A stretch of 64,000 nt of DNA, taken from positions 1-64,000 of the forward strand of contig JAIXWY010000011.1 of the NCBI GenBank assembly GCA_027490995.1, given 5' to 3'. The translations under genes were made by a program, and so were the position numbers. Below are positions 46,024-55,227 of this stretch, piece by piece. Positions within the stretch are counted from its first letter, which is position 1. Each line of letters begins with the position of its first letter. The DNA comes from Opitutaceae bacterium. GTDB taxonomy: Bacteria; Verrucomicrobiota; Verrucomicrobiia; Opitutales; Opitutaceae. The notes below the pieces were generated by a model. It ran no database searches and was not told where the DNA came from. It saw nothing but the letters and a program-made list of their open reading frames with translations.

Positions 46024-49000
46024 TCAGCGTTTAACGACAAACTCGTCGTGATTCATCAGCGTGTTCACGACCACGGTGGCTGCCGCCACCAGCGGGGTCG
46101 GGAGATCCGTGGCCCGGGGGGATGCGCCGGTGGCAGCGTAGGTCTCGGCGGCTTGCGGGCTGGCGGAGAAGACCTGCAGTTGGCGCTCCAGCAGGCGACT
46201 GATGATCTCGCGCTCGACGGGGTCGGGTGGCCGGCAGAGCACTTCCTCGAAGGCGGCGTTGACGATCTCGTCTCGCTGTCCGCTATGGGCGCGCACAAGT
46301 TTCTCGGCGAGGAACCGAGCGGCCTCGACGAACTGGGGGCCGTTGAGCAGGATCAGGGCCTGCAGCGGCGTGTTGGTGGTGTCGCGACGGACCACGCAGA
46401 CCACGCGCTTCGGCACGTCAAAGGCCTCGAGCACCGGCGCGGGCCCGGTTCGCCGCCAGAAGGTGTAGACGCTGCGGCGGTACAGCGCATCCCCCTTGCC
46501 GGCTGGGGCCGGCTTGAACGATTCCGGAATGTCGTAGGTGAAGACGGGCGGCCCGCCGAAAGTCTCGACGAGCAGTCCACTGGCGGCGAGGGCCCGATCG
46601 CGGATCATCTCCGCAGGGAGCCGGTGGCGCGGGCCGCGGGCTAGCCACACATTGCCGGGGTCCTCCGCCACGAGCTCCGGACCCGCGATGCTGCGCTGGC
46701 GGTAGGTTTGGGACAGAACGATCGTGCGCACGAGTGACTTCAGATCCCAGCCGGAGCGAATGAACTCGGTGGCGAGCCAATCGAGCAGTTCGGGTTGGGC
46801 GGGTAACTCACCCTGGCTGCCGAAATCTTCCGACGTGCGCACGAGGCCGCTGCCAAAGAGGGACTGCCAGAGGCGGTTCACGGTGACCCGCGCGAACAGC
46901 GGATGTCCCGGATCCGTTAGCCAGTGGGCGAGGCCTAGGCGGTTGCGCGGCTCGCCGTCGGGGAAAGGCGGCAGGACGCCGGGAGTGCCGGCGGTGACGC
47001 TCTCGCCGCGCTGGTCGTACTCGCCGCGGCGGAGGATGTAGGCGGTGCGGGGCCGGAAGGACTCCCGCATGACCATGATCTCCTTCGCCTCCTCGGCGGC
47101 TGCGGTCTGGGCGGCGCGCGCGATGCGCAGCGCCTCGAGCGCCTGAAGGTAGGCCGGGTCGTGATTAGCCAGATAGTAATCCAATCGCTCCAGCGGCGTC
47201 GCCGCCGCCCACGCGCCGGCGGCGTCCAACTCCCTGGCCTCCACCTGAGTGATCGCGCGGTTGAAGATGCGGAGATCATCGATCAGTCCATCCTTAAAAA
47301 TGCGGTCGCGGAAGCGCACCCCGACCGTAAGGGTCTGGCAGGAAAATCCCGGAGGATTGTACTCCCGGCAGCCGGTGATGTCCTTGGACAGGTTGTCTTG
47401 GACCACCTCGACGCGGGCCGGCTTGCCGTCGACGAAGATTGCGAGTCCAGCCGCCCGGCTGGAGCCATCGTAGCTCACGGAGACGTGGACCCACCGATCG
47501 AGGGGCAGCGGATCGACGGCGCGGATGGAGATGGCGTTGCCGGGCCAGAAGTGGATCAGAGACCAGCGGAGCCGGCCTCCGTCGAGGATGAGCTCGTAGC
47601 CGCGGCTTCCGCTGTCGCTCGCCGCACTGGAGCGATGGAAAATGACGGCCCTTTCCTCCTGGCGGGTGGTCTGGACCCGGAGCGCGACGGAGAAGGGGTC
47701 GTGACGCTGGAAGTTACCCACAGTGGTGGTGACCGGGAAGTCGCCGCTGATGCGGAGGGCGCCGCCGCTCGAGCCGGGCGCGTGCTGGTACTCCGCGGGC
47801 GAAGTAGCGTAGTCGCCTGGGCTAGCCCGGTTCGCGAACCGCACCAACGGCACGTTCGGCTCGTCGCTGGGCACATTCGGGTCCTTGGGTGCCTTCGTGG
47901 CATCAGACGCGGCGGGAGCGGGTGCGGATTCTGATTCGTCGAAGCTGAAGCTCGCGATCTCGCCCTCCATGCGCAGGGCCGTCGTGGGGGTCTCGGCGAG
48001 CCATCGTTCGAACGCTGGTCGGCCGGCGGAGCTTACCTCGGCAAGGGCCCGTTCGGCGGCGCGTACGGCGGCAGTGGCAGCGGCGTGCTTCTGGCGTTGG
48101 GCCTCGTCAGGGAGCCACATCGTGGGCGTCGGCGTTGACTCCGGACCTAGGGCGTACACGCCTGCCTCATCGATGTCCTGGAAAAAGGCGGAGAGGGAGT
48201 AGTATTCCCGCTGGGAGATCGGATCGTACTTGTGGTCGTGGCAGCGTGCGCACTCCAGCGTCAGGCCCAGAAAGGCGGCACCGAACGTAGTGGTGCGGTC
48301 ATTGACGTGGGTGATCCGGTACTCCTCTTCGACGGAACCAGCCTCGGCCTCCTGCGCATGTAGGCGGTTAAAGGCGGTCGCAAGAACCTGCTCGTCGGTC
48401 GCGTTGGGGAGGAGGTCTCCGGCGAGTTGCCAGGTCACGAATTGGTCCCACGGCAGATTGCGGTTGAATGCGCTGATCACCCAGTCGCGCCACGGCCACA
48501 TGTCCCGCGCACGGTCGATCTGGAAACCGTAACTGTCGGCATAACGCGCCACGTCGAGCCAGTCGGCCGCCATCCGCTCACCGTAGCGAGGCGAGGCCAG
48601 CAGCCGGTCCACGAGCCGCGCGACAGCGTCCGGCGATGTGTCGGCGACGAAGGCGGCGACCTCGGCGGGAGTCGGAGGCAGGCCGTTCAGGTCCAGCGTG
48701 AGGCGGCGGATGAGCGTGCGACGGTCTGCCTCCGGCTGCAGGTGCAGTTGGCGGGGGACGAGGGAAGCGGCGACCAAGCGGTCGATGGCCGACGCATCAG
48801 ACGGAACCCCGGGCGTTGCCGGCGGCGGGTGACCGGCCGCGGGCTGGGGTGGCACGAAGGACCAGTGGGACTGGTAGTGGGCTCCCTCATCGATCCAGCG
48901 TTGAAGGATCGTGACCTCGCCCGGGGTGAGACGGCCGAGCTTGGCCTCGGGCGGTGGCATCATCTCGTCCTCGTCGGAGCTGGTGATGCGGATGAGGATT

Positions 49001-49299
49001 TCGCTTTCGGCGCTTTTTCCGGGCACGACCGGCGTGAATCCCTCCCGGGTCCGGATCGCACCCTCGCGGGTATCGAGGCGCAGACGTCCCTTTCGATTCT
49101 CCTCGTCCGGACCGTGGCAGTGGTAGCACTTGTCCGAGAGAATCGGCCTGACCTCCCGGTTGAAGTCGATCGCGCCGGAGGACGGCGCAGGCACCGCGAG
49201 AAGCGAAGAGCCGACGAGGAGTGCCAGCGTCCAAGCGGCACGCCGGACCGCACGGATGGGCACCGAGATAGCTTCAGGTCGACCGATCGGGATGCTCAT
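46024..49299 (-). CDS. PSD1 / planctomycete cytochrome c domain protein
   Basis: This is a large exported protein of 1091 residues. In order: a signal peptide (TLALLVGSSLLAVPAPSSGA), a PSCyt1 heme domain with CYHCH in ILSDKCYHCHGPDEENRKG and a Met-rich DEDEMMPPP ligand region, a PSCyt2/DUF1549 domain (TLDLNGLPPTPAEVAAFV, SPRYGERMAADWLDVARYAD) with a second CARCH motif, a LamG-like insert (residues about 480-690), and the C-terminal PSD1/DUF1553 domain (VNRLWQSLFGSGLVRTSEDF, LVRTIVLSQTYRQRS). It probably moves electrons during periplasmic glycan processing with the DUF1501 partner. I start at ATG 49299, giving the signal peptide; the frame is open to 49380. Confidence 0.92.
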   Translation of the reverse strand: MSIPIGRPEAISVPIRAVRRAAWTLALLVGSSLLAVPAPSSGAIDFNREVRPILSDKCYHCHGPDEENRKGRLRLDTREGAIRTREGFTPVVPGKSAESEILIRITSSDEDEMMPPPEAKLGRLTPGEVTILQRWIDEGAHYQSHWSFVPPQPAAGHPPPATPGVPSDASAIDRLVAASLVPRQLHLQPEADRRTLIRRLTLDLNGLPPTPAEVAAFVADTSPDAVARLVDRLLASPRYGERMAADWLDVARYADSYGFQIDRARDMWPWRDWVISAFNRNLPWDQFVTWQLAGDLLPNATDEQVLATAFNRLHAQEAEAGSVEEEYRITHVNDRTTTFGAAFLGLTLECARCHDHKYDPISQREYYSLSAFFQDIDEAGVYALGPESTPTPTMWLPDEAQRQKHAAATAAVRAAERALAEVSSAGRPAFERWLAETPTTALRMEGEIASFSFDESESAPAPAASDATKAPKDPNVPSDEPNVPLVRFANRASPGDYATSPAEYQHAPGSSGGALRISGDFPVTTTVGNFQRHDPFSVALRVQTTRQEERAVIFHRSSAASDSGSRGYELILDGGRLRWSLIHFWPGNAISIRAVDPLPLDRWVHVSVSYDGSSRAAGLAIFVDGKPARVEVVQDNLSKDITGCREYNPPGFSCQTLTVGVRFRDRIFKDGLIDDLRIFNRAITQVEARELDAAGAWAAATPLERLDYYLANHDPAYLQALEALRIARAAQTAAAEEAKEIMVMRESFRPRTAYILRRGEYDQRGESVTAGTPGVLPPFPDGEPRNRLGLAHWLTDPGHPLFARVTVNRLWQSLFGSGLVRTSEDFGSQGELPAQPELLDWLATEFIRSGWDLKSLVRTIVLSQTYRQRSIAGPELVAEDPGNVWLARGPRHRLPAEMIRDRALAASGLLVETFGGPPVFTYDIPESFKPAPAGKGDALYRRSVYTFWRRTGPAPVLEAFDVPKRVVCVVRRDTTNTPLQALILLNGPQFVEAARFLAEKLVRAHSGQRDEIVNAAFEEVLCRPPDPVEREIISRLLERQLQVFSASPQAAETYAATGASPRATDLPTPLVAAATVVVNTLMNHDEFVVKR

Positions 49300-49643
49300 C
49301 CGAGGAATCGCACGGCGGTGGAGAGCGTGGGCCGGCGAAGCCAGCCAAACCGGAGTGACCTTGCGACCCGGAGGATTCACGATGAGAAGAACGGAGGTTC
49401 GTGACTACGGACTGAGTAGAAATGTCCAGTCCCAGCACCGGTGCGATACCGAATTAAGTTTCCGGTAATCTGAACTCAAAGGCGCTCGGGAGCACTCCGC
49501 ACGCGCCCTGAGGGTGCCACTTTCCCCGGCCAAGCACCATCCGGCCCCGAGGCGAGGAGAGTGGCTTCACGGCCGCGAGGGCGGTGAGGGCACCCCCGGA
49601 CGCGTGACGGTCCTGCGAGTGGGCGCGTTGCACCTGATCGAGG
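49300..49643. other. Intergenic, no gene recognised
   Basis: About 345 bases upstream of the PSD1 gene. It should contain that gene's promoter. It includes GACGCGTGACGGT (49599-49611), a near-repeat of the motif inside the hairpin that follows. Confidence 0.45.
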
Positions 49644-49681
49644 CGCGGTCCCGACGCGTGACCGTTCGCGTCGGGACCGCG
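49644..49681. terminator. Strong 15-bp hairpin downstream of third TonB receptor
   Basis: CGCGGTCCCGACGCG-type left arm (49644-49658) and its perfect complement (49667-49681) enclose an eight-base loop TGACCGTT. It begins 65 bases after the stop of the leftward TonB receptor gene. There is no T run on the minus strand, so it may stabilise the 3' end or act as a Rho-type end rather than an intrinsic terminator. Confidence 0.5.
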
Positions 49682-49745
49682 GCCCCTGGGGCAAGGGTTT
49701 GAGGAGATGGACCCGTGAGGCTGGGCGAACGCACCGCGCGGGGCG

Positions 49746-52007
49746 TCAGTATTTCACGGTGGTGCTGAAGTACACGGTGCGCGGCGAATCGACCGTGTTG
49801 CTGCCGGGAGCGATGGCAGCCTGCACAAACACCACGTCGGTCAGGTTCTCGCAGGTGAGGGCAAAGTCCCAGTTTTTCCGGCGGTAGTTGAGGCCTGCGT
49901 CCCAGCGGGTGGCGCCAGCGATCTTGTAGGTGTTTTCGGCGATGCCCCAGACGTCGGTCTGGTGCACCACGCCGGCGCGGATGGAAAAGCCCGTGGCCCG
50001 CTCGGCAACGAAATCGTACTTCGCGAAGGCCTGGATCTTGTGCTTGGGGATGCCGCGGAGCTCGCGGGGAGAGCGGCCGTCGGATTTGAAGCCCGGGGCT
50101 TGGGTCTCCGTGTAGGCATAGCCGCCCACAAGGGCCAGATTCTGGCGGAGGCTACCGCTGAACTCAACTTCCCAACCCTCGGCCCTGTTGCCGCTTTCGA
50201 TGATGTTTTGGGAGCCGCCGGGAACATTCACGATGTCGTTGCTCGTGTTGTTGCGGACGTTGTCGACTTGCACGATCTCGAAGTGGGCGACGTTGATGCC
50301 GAAGGCACCATCGAAGAGACTCGCCTTGAAGCCGAACTCGTCGTTCGTGGTCAGCGGAGTGACGGTGCGGAGAATCTGGCGGGAATCGGTGAGCGGAATG
50401 TTCGGGAAGATCGCGACTTGGCGGCTGGCCGCGCCCGCCTCGCTGTAGACCGCGTAGGCGGAGAGCCACGGCAACGGCTTCACGGTCAATCCGTACATCG
50501 GACTTTCGACGGTGGGCGTGGTCTTCACGTTCGTGTAGGCGCCGGTGAAGTTGTTGCGCGTCCACGAGGCTTTGCCTTGGTCGCGGCGCAGACCGCCGGT
50601 CACGACGACGCGCTCGTTGAATCCGGTCAGCTGGGCGTTGGCGAAATAGCCGAAGTTGCCGCCCTTCGAGGTGTTGTCGACGGTCTTAACCATCGGCGTG
50701 CGCAGCGGCACGCCGTAAACCGGGCTGCTGATGTTGATTGGCTCCATCTGGCCCGTTGTCGTGGTTCCCGAGCCATCCGTGCGACCCAAGTCGTAACCAA
50801 CGAGCACGGTGGCTCCCAGTTGACCATCCATCCACTTGGTGGTTCCGACGATGTCTCCCTGCGCCCGCAGGATCTGGCTTTCGGCAGTGCTTCGGGTGGC
50901 GTTACGCTCGTAGACGATTTCGCCATTATTGTTGTAGGCGAAGAAATTTGCGACGACGGAGCGGTAGTGGTTGGTGGAACTGTCAAAGTACGAGACGGCC
51001 TGCCGGGCCGCGAACACGTCGTTGAACTGGTGGGTAATCGTGGTGAAAACAGAATAGAGATCGGCGTAGAAGCCCATACCAGGTTCACCGCTGGAGTTGA
51101 GTGACATGGGAGCCCACTGGCCGAGTTGGAAGCGGGGTGTCACGCCCGCTGGCACGACGACGGCTTGCGGCACGCTGATGGCGCTCGTCTGGCTGACGGT
51201 ATTGACCGGAGCGATGTAGGGCGTGCTGAAGCCGCCCGGGGTGAGGCCGTCATAGTATTCCAGGTCCACCGAAATCTGGGTCTTGCTTGAGACCTGCCAC
51301 AGGAACGACGGGTAGAGCGCCGTCTTGCGGAGCTTCTCGTTGTCGCGAAAACTGTCCGAGGTGAGGTGCACCGCGTTCAGCCGGTACGCCATGGTGGTTC
51401 CGGCGATCGGGCCGGTGGCGTCGATCGTGCCACGAAGGAAGCCACGGGATCCCATCGTCGCGGTCCCTACGACTGCTTCCTTCATCTGGGGCCGCTTAGT
51501 GATGATGTTGACGTATCCACCGGACTCGGAGGAACCGGCGATTGACGCGGACGGCCCCTTGATGATTTCGATCCGGTCGACATTGATCATGTCGGTTTCG
51601 AAGCCGGGAACGAGGAACCCGTTCCGGTACCGGTTGGAGACGATGAAGCCGCGGATGACACTGCCATCGCGCACGTTTTGGCGCTGCGTGACGCCGGGGG
51701 TGTAGCGTACCGCCTGCTCGTACGAGAAAGCCGAGATGTCCTTCAGCAGGTTCTCGTTTAGCACGCTGATGGTCTGCGGCACGTTCTCAGCCGGTGTGTT
51801 GAGTCGTGTGGCCGACGCGAGGTTCGAAGAACCGTACGCGCGTGCGGGGTTCTCCCGCACGGTGAAGACATCGAGTGTGACGGGCGTTTCCTCACCCGCG
51901 GGCTTCGGGGCCTGTTGGGCGGGCAGGGAGGCGCAGGGAGCGAACGCGAGGACGGCAGCGATCAGGGCACTGCGGCGTTGTTGCGTGGGTTGGCGGTGTG
52001 GTGTCAT
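49746..52007 (-). CDS. TonB-dependent outer membrane receptor (third)
   Basis: This is a 753-residue receptor. A signal peptide (SALIAAVLAFAPCASLPAQ) is followed by the lineage segment LDVFTVRENPARAYGSSN, a plug (SAFSYEQAVRYTPGVTQRQN, MINVDRIEIIKGPSASIAG, GGYVNIITKRP) and a barrel ending in YFSTTVKY. The plug resembles siderophore-type receptors (FhuA/FpvA-like) more than SusC. Two palindromes of the GntR operator type lie 165-200 bases upstream (52172-52208), so it is placed in the GntR regulon and probably imports that regulon's substrate. A very stable hairpin lies downstream. It has its own promoter region, separated by 296 bases from the enoyl-CoA hydratase gene. Confidence 0.92.
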   Translation of the reverse strand: MTPHRQPTQQRRSALIAAVLAFAPCASLPAQQAPKPAGEETPVTLDVFTVRENPARAYGSSNLASATRLNTPAENVPQTISVLNENLLKDISAFSYEQAVRYTPGVTQRQNVRDGSVIRGFIVSNRYRNGFLVPGFETDMINVDRIEIIKGPSASIAGSSESGGYVNIITKRPQMKEAVVGTATMGSRGFLRGTIDATGPIAGTTMAYRLNAVHLTSDSFRDNEKLRKTALYPSFLWQVSSKTQISVDLEYYDGLTPGGFSTPYIAPVNTVSQTSAISVPQAVVVPAGVTPRFQLGQWAPMSLNSSGEPGMGFYADLYSVFTTITHQFNDVFAARQAVSYFDSSTNHYRSVVANFFAYNNNGEIVYERNATRSTAESQILRAQGDIVGTTKWMDGQLGATVLVGYDLGRTDGSGTTTTGQMEPINISSPVYGVPLRTPMVKTVDNTSKGGNFGYFANAQLTGFNERVVVTGGLRRDQGKASWTRNNFTGAYTNVKTTPTVESPMYGLTVKPLPWLSAYAVYSEAGAASRQVAIFPNIPLTDSRQILRTVTPLTTNDEFGFKASLFDGAFGINVAHFEIVQVDNVRNNTSNDIVNVPGGSQNIIESGNRAEGWEVEFSGSLRQNLALVGGYAYTETQAPGFKSDGRSPRELRGIPKHKIQAFAKYDFVAERATGFSIRAGVVHQTDVWGIAENTYKIAGATRWDAGLNYRRKNWDFALTCENLTDVVFVQAAIAPGSNTVDSPRTVYFSTTVKY

Positions 52008-52171
52008 GGGGTTAGGGGAGGGAGAACGGGAAAGTCTTCGGGGCTTCGCGGAGCGGATTCGCAGCGCGAGGGGTTGTGGGCGAGGGACAAGACGCGACGT
52101 CGGCGTGGTTCTGGAGGTAACGGGCCAGACGGGGCCCGCGAAGGGCGGCCGGGCGCAGGGAGTGGCTAGAA

Positions 52172-52208
52172 ATTGTCAACAATCGGGTCAAGGCGAATTG
52201 TTAACAAA
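52172..52208. promoter_or_regulatory. Two candidate GntR operators before third TonB receptor
   Basis: ATTGTCAACAAT (52172-52183) and ATTGTTAACAAA (52197-52208) lie with centres 25 bases apart. The first, read on the other strand, is ATTGTTGACAAT, differing at one end base from the sites at 53144 and 55228. They are strikingly AT-rich here. They fall between the receptor start (52007) and the end of the next gene. Confidence 0.7.
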
Positions 52209-52303
52209 CGACACGTGGTCGGCGGCGTGCGAGCGAATGGAGTGAGTTTGGGACGAGGGAGAAACGGCGCCCAGCGGGCGCGACGATGCCAGGGGCGGGA
52301 GCC

Positions 52304-53089
52304 TCAGTGTCCGCTCTTGGGCGCGCGGCGCGCGGCGAAGAACTGGGCGAGGCGGAGGGCGGCGTCGCCGGAGGAGAGGCAACGCTCGGACGCGGCGGCC
52401 TCGATCGAGGCGTTCTCGGCGAGGGAGGAGGCGCTGCAGGTCGAGAGAATCGCCTTCGTCTCCCGGATCGCGGAGCGGCTGTTGGCCGCGACCGCCGAGG
52501 TGAAGGCGTCCAGACGGGCGGGGAGGTCGGCGGCCGGCCCCGACCAGTCAACGAGCCCAATCCGGGCGGCTTCGTCGGCATCAATCATGCGGGCGGTGAA
52601 GGCGAGCTCCTTGGCGCGTGGGAGCCCGACGCGGCGGGCGAGTCGGTAGCACCCGCCCCAGCCTGTGACGAGGCCGAGCTTCACCTCCGTCTGACCAAAG
52701 TGCGCGGTGCTCGCGGCGAAAATGAGATCGCAGGCCATCGCCAGTTCCAGACCGCCACCGAGCGCGTAGCCCTCGATCACGGCAACGACGGGGAGGGGCA
52801 GCGCCTCGAGGCGGTTCATCACCTGGTGTCCGCGGTGCACCCACGCCGCGACGGTCGAGGCGGTGATGGTTTCCATCACGTTGAGGTTGGCACCGGCGCA
52901 GAAGAACCGGGCAGAGTGACTCCGGAGCACTACGGCAACCAGCGTGTCGGCGCGGCTCTCGATCTCGGCACACGCAGCGTCGAGCGCATCGATCACTCCG
53001 GCGTCGAGCGTTGGGGGCTTGCCCTCCGGTGGAACCAGGGTGACGTGCGCGATCGCGTCGCGATACGAAAGTTGGACCTCGGTGCGCAT
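52304..53089 (-). CDS. Enoyl-CoA hydratase/isomerase family protein
   Basis: This 261-residue cytoplasmic crotonase-fold enzyme acts on a CoA thioester (hydration, isomerisation or C-C cleavage). Family features are AVVLRSHSARFFCAGANLNVM (oxyanion-hole NH), PVVAVIEGYALGGGLELAMA, and AHFGQTEVKLGLVTGWGGCY, where classical hydratases keep a catalytic Glu in the last segment. That position is not clearly Glu here, so the reaction may not be a simple hydration. I start at ATG 53089; the frame is open to 53161 through the promoter region. It is divergent from the CoA-transferase gene, with a GntR-type site between them. Confidence 0.9.
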   Translation of the reverse strand: MRTEVQLSYRDAIAHVTLVPPEGKPPTLDAGVIDALDAACAEIESRADTLVAVVLRSHSARFFCAGANLNVMETITASTVAAWVHRGHQVMNRLEALPLPVVAVIEGYALGGGLELAMACDLIFAASTAHFGQTEVKLGLVTGWGGCYRLARRVGLPRAKELAFTARMIDADEAARIGLVDWSGPAADLPARLDAFTSAVAANSRSAIRETKAILSTCSASSLAENASIEAAASERCLSSGDAALRLAQFFAARRAPKSGH

Positions 53090-53143
53090 GTTGCGGGAGC
53101 GGTGAAGCGCAGGCGGAGCGAGAAGGGACCCGATGTCAAACGT

Positions 53144-53155
53144 ATTGTTGACAAA
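53144..53155. promoter_or_regulatory. Candidate GntR operator between divergent CoA genes
   Basis: ATTGTTGACAAA, identical over 12 bases to the site at 55228-55239, lies in the 95-base gap between the enoyl-CoA hydratase and the CoA-transferase. A TACAAT hexamer follows at about 53157-53162 and could be the -10 box for the rightward gene, so binding would block the promoter. Confidence 0.7.
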
Positions 53156-53184
53156 ATACAATCAGACCGCGCAGCATCGCGACG

Positions 53185-54417
53185 ATGCATCCTCCCGAGT
53201 CGGCGCTGAGCGGTATCCGCGTTCTCGATTTCACGCACGTTTATCAGGGTCCTGTCGGCACCCAGATCCTGGCCGACTATGGGGCCGATGTGATCAAGAT
53301 TGAGCGACCCGGGGCGGGCGACTGGAGCCGTCGCTGGGGGCCGTTCGTGCATGGCGTGAGCCTGCCGTTTGCCGGCCTAAATCGGAACAAGCGCAGCGTG
53401 GCAATCGACGTGAAGAACCCGCAGGGCCGCCAGGCGGTTTACGACCTCGCAGCGAAGGCGGATGTGGTCGTGCACAACTTCCGGGCGGGCGTCATGGAGA
53501 AACTGGGTTTCGGCTACGAGGATCTTTCGCGGATTAACCCGAGGCTCGTCTATGCTTGGTCGGGTGGTTGGGGTGACCGTGGACCGTCCGCGGATCGCGC
53601 GCGAGGCGGGCACGACCTCATGGCGCGAGCCGAGGCGGGCTGGTTCGTGCAACCGGATCGGGCCAAGCCTCCGATTCCGGCGGGCATCTCGGCGGACTAC
53701 GCGGCGGGCCTCATGCTGATGCAGGGGATCCTGATGGCGTTGCTGGCGCGGGTGCGGACGGGGCGTGGACAGCGGGTGACGACCGACCTCCTGAGTGTCG
53801 CGTTCCACGCGCACTCGTGGGAGGGGCCGGCGGAGATGAACGCGGAACGAATCACGGAGGTTTCAGGCGTGATCGCCAACGAGAGCACCATCGACAAATC
53901 GTTCGCGACGCGCGACGGCTACATCGAGATTTCGCCCGTATTCAGCGAGAATGCACTTCGGGACATTTCGGTTGCGCTGGGCCTTGGTGACCTGTCGCTG
54001 GATGAACGTTTCCGTACGTTCGCATTGCAGGAGCGAAACCGCGGGGAGCTGAATGGGTTGCTCGCGGCGCGTCTGCGCGAGCGCACGACGGCGGAGTGGC
54101 TCGCTGAACTCGAGGCCAAGGGTGTGCTCTGCGCTCGCATCAACACCATCGTCGAGGCGGCGGATGATGCGCAGCTACAGGCCAACCAGATGGTCGTCGA
54201 CATGGATCATCCGGCGGGCGGATCTCTCCGCCTGCTCGGGACGCCGGTCCGGCTTTACGGCACGCCCCCGCAGCCGCGCGTATTCGCGCCGGAACTTGGC
54301 GCTCATACGCGAGAGGTGTTGCTGGAGTTCGGGTATTCTGCCGAACGGGTCGCGGACCTTGAATCCAGCGGCATCGTGCACACCGCCGCAGCGGTCTCGG
54401 CGGCGGTTGCTCCCTAG
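53185..54417 (+). CDS. CaiB/BaiF family CoA-transferase
   Basis: This is a 410-residue class III CoA-transferase that moves CoA from one acid to another. The N-terminal block SGIRVLDFTHVYQGPVGTQI, the DYGADVIKIERPGAGD motif, LNRNKRSVAIDVKNPQG and the Asp in RGGHDLMARAEAGW (candidate catalytic Asp) are typical; the C-terminal half has PVRLYGTPPQPRVFAPELG. It is cytoplasmic and would activate an imported carboxylic acid for the divergent crotonase-fold enzyme. It converges on the GntR gene. The acid donor and acceptor cannot be named from sequence. Confidence 0.92.
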   Translation: MHPPESALSGIRVLDFTHVYQGPVGTQILADYGADVIKIERPGAGDWSRRWGPFVHGVSLPFAGLNRNKRSVAIDVKNPQGRQAVYDLAAKADVVVHNFRAGVMEKLGFGYEDLSRINPRLVYAWSGGWGDRGPSADRARGGHDLMARAEAGWFVQPDRAKPPIPAGISADYAAGLMLMQGILMALLARVRTGRGQRVTTDLLSVAFHAHSWEGPAEMNAERITEVSGVIANESTIDKSFATRDGYIEISPVFSENALRDISVALGLGDLSLDERFRTFALQERNRGELNGLLAARLRERTTAEWLAELEAKGVLCARINTIVEAADDAQLQANQMVVDMDHPAGGSLRLLGTPVRLYGTPPQPRVFAPELGAHTREVLLEFGYSAERVADLESSGIVHTAAAVSAAVAP

Positions 54418-54571
54418 TCCGTGATCCACGGGTGGAGCGTGTCGGGCTTCGCGCCCGCGGCTTCGCTGCCTCTTGTGGCTTGCTCCGACCGAAACGCGAG
54501 TCGAGCGCGTCTGGTTTTCGTCGACCCAACTCGGCGTGCCGCAGCGACGCGGACGACGCCGAACCGATGCG

Positions 54572-55171
54572 TCACACAATGTGGCTCTTGAGCGCCTCGA
54601 GCGCTTCCCATTCGCGTCCTGCGTGCATGGCGCGGACGATGCTCGCGTGCTCGTGGTAGCTTTCCATGAGATCGCGGTGTCTTGAGTAGCGCAGGAACAT
54701 CCGAAGCATGATGGGCAGCCAGAGGTCCACGAGGCTCCCCTTGTCGGCGGTCTCGACGATCAGACGGTGAAACGCCATGTCGAGTTCGACGACCTGCCCG
54801 AGGTCGCTCCCCCCACACGCTTCGCGGTACAGCGCCAGATTGTCGTCGAGCCGGCGGAGTAGGTGTGGATCGCGCGTCTCAAACCAAGCCGTGATGGCGG
54901 ATGCCTCGATCTCGCGCCGCAGATGCACGATCACGTGACGTTTGAAGCCCGACGGCTCGGCGGCGACCTTCACGCCGACGTTCGGTTTTGCCACGAGCAG
55001 GCCCTCTTTGGTGAGGTGCAGGAGCGCGTCGCGGATGGGACCGCGGCTGATGCCGAACTCAAGCGCGAGCGTCTGTTCGCGGAGCGGTGTGCCAGGCAAA
55101 AGCTGGCCAGAAAGAATACGTCGCCGCAGGTGCGATGCGACCTGTTCTTGCAGGTTGGAGGCCAGCTTCAT
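54572..55171 (-). CDS. GntR-family regulator, FadR type (FCD domain)
   Basis: This 199-residue regulator has a winged helix-turn-helix (NLQEQVASHLRRRILSGQL, LREQTLALEFGISRGPIRDA) and a C-terminal FCD ligand domain with metal-type residues (LDMAFHRLIVETAD, ESYHEHASIVRAMHAG). Such regulators usually sense an organic acid or sugar acid. It sits between the CoA-transferase and the isomerase/cytochrome operon. An ATTGTTGACAAA palindrome lies 57 bases upstream of its own start, shared with the divergent operon, which predicts autoregulation. The C-terminus is short (ends LEALKSHIV), but the domain looks complete. Confidence 0.92.
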   Translation of the reverse strand: MKLASNLQEQVASHLRRRILSGQLLPGTPLREQTLALEFGISRGPIRDALLHLTKEGLLVAKPNVGVKVAAEPSGFKRHVIVHLRREIEASAITAWFETRDPHLLRRLDDNLALYREACGGSDLGQVVELDMAFHRLIVETADKGSLVDLWLPIMLRMFLRYSRHRDLMESYHEHASIVRAMHAGREWEALEALKSHIV

Positions 55172-55227
55172 CAGACGGGAAGGGCAATCAGCGACCGTCG
55201 GGAAGGCAATCCCGTTTCCATTCGATG

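Noticed and set aside
48427-49404. 325-codon frame opposite the PSD1 gene
   Set aside because: Shadow of the PSCyt1/PSCyt2 coding region; no motifs of its own.
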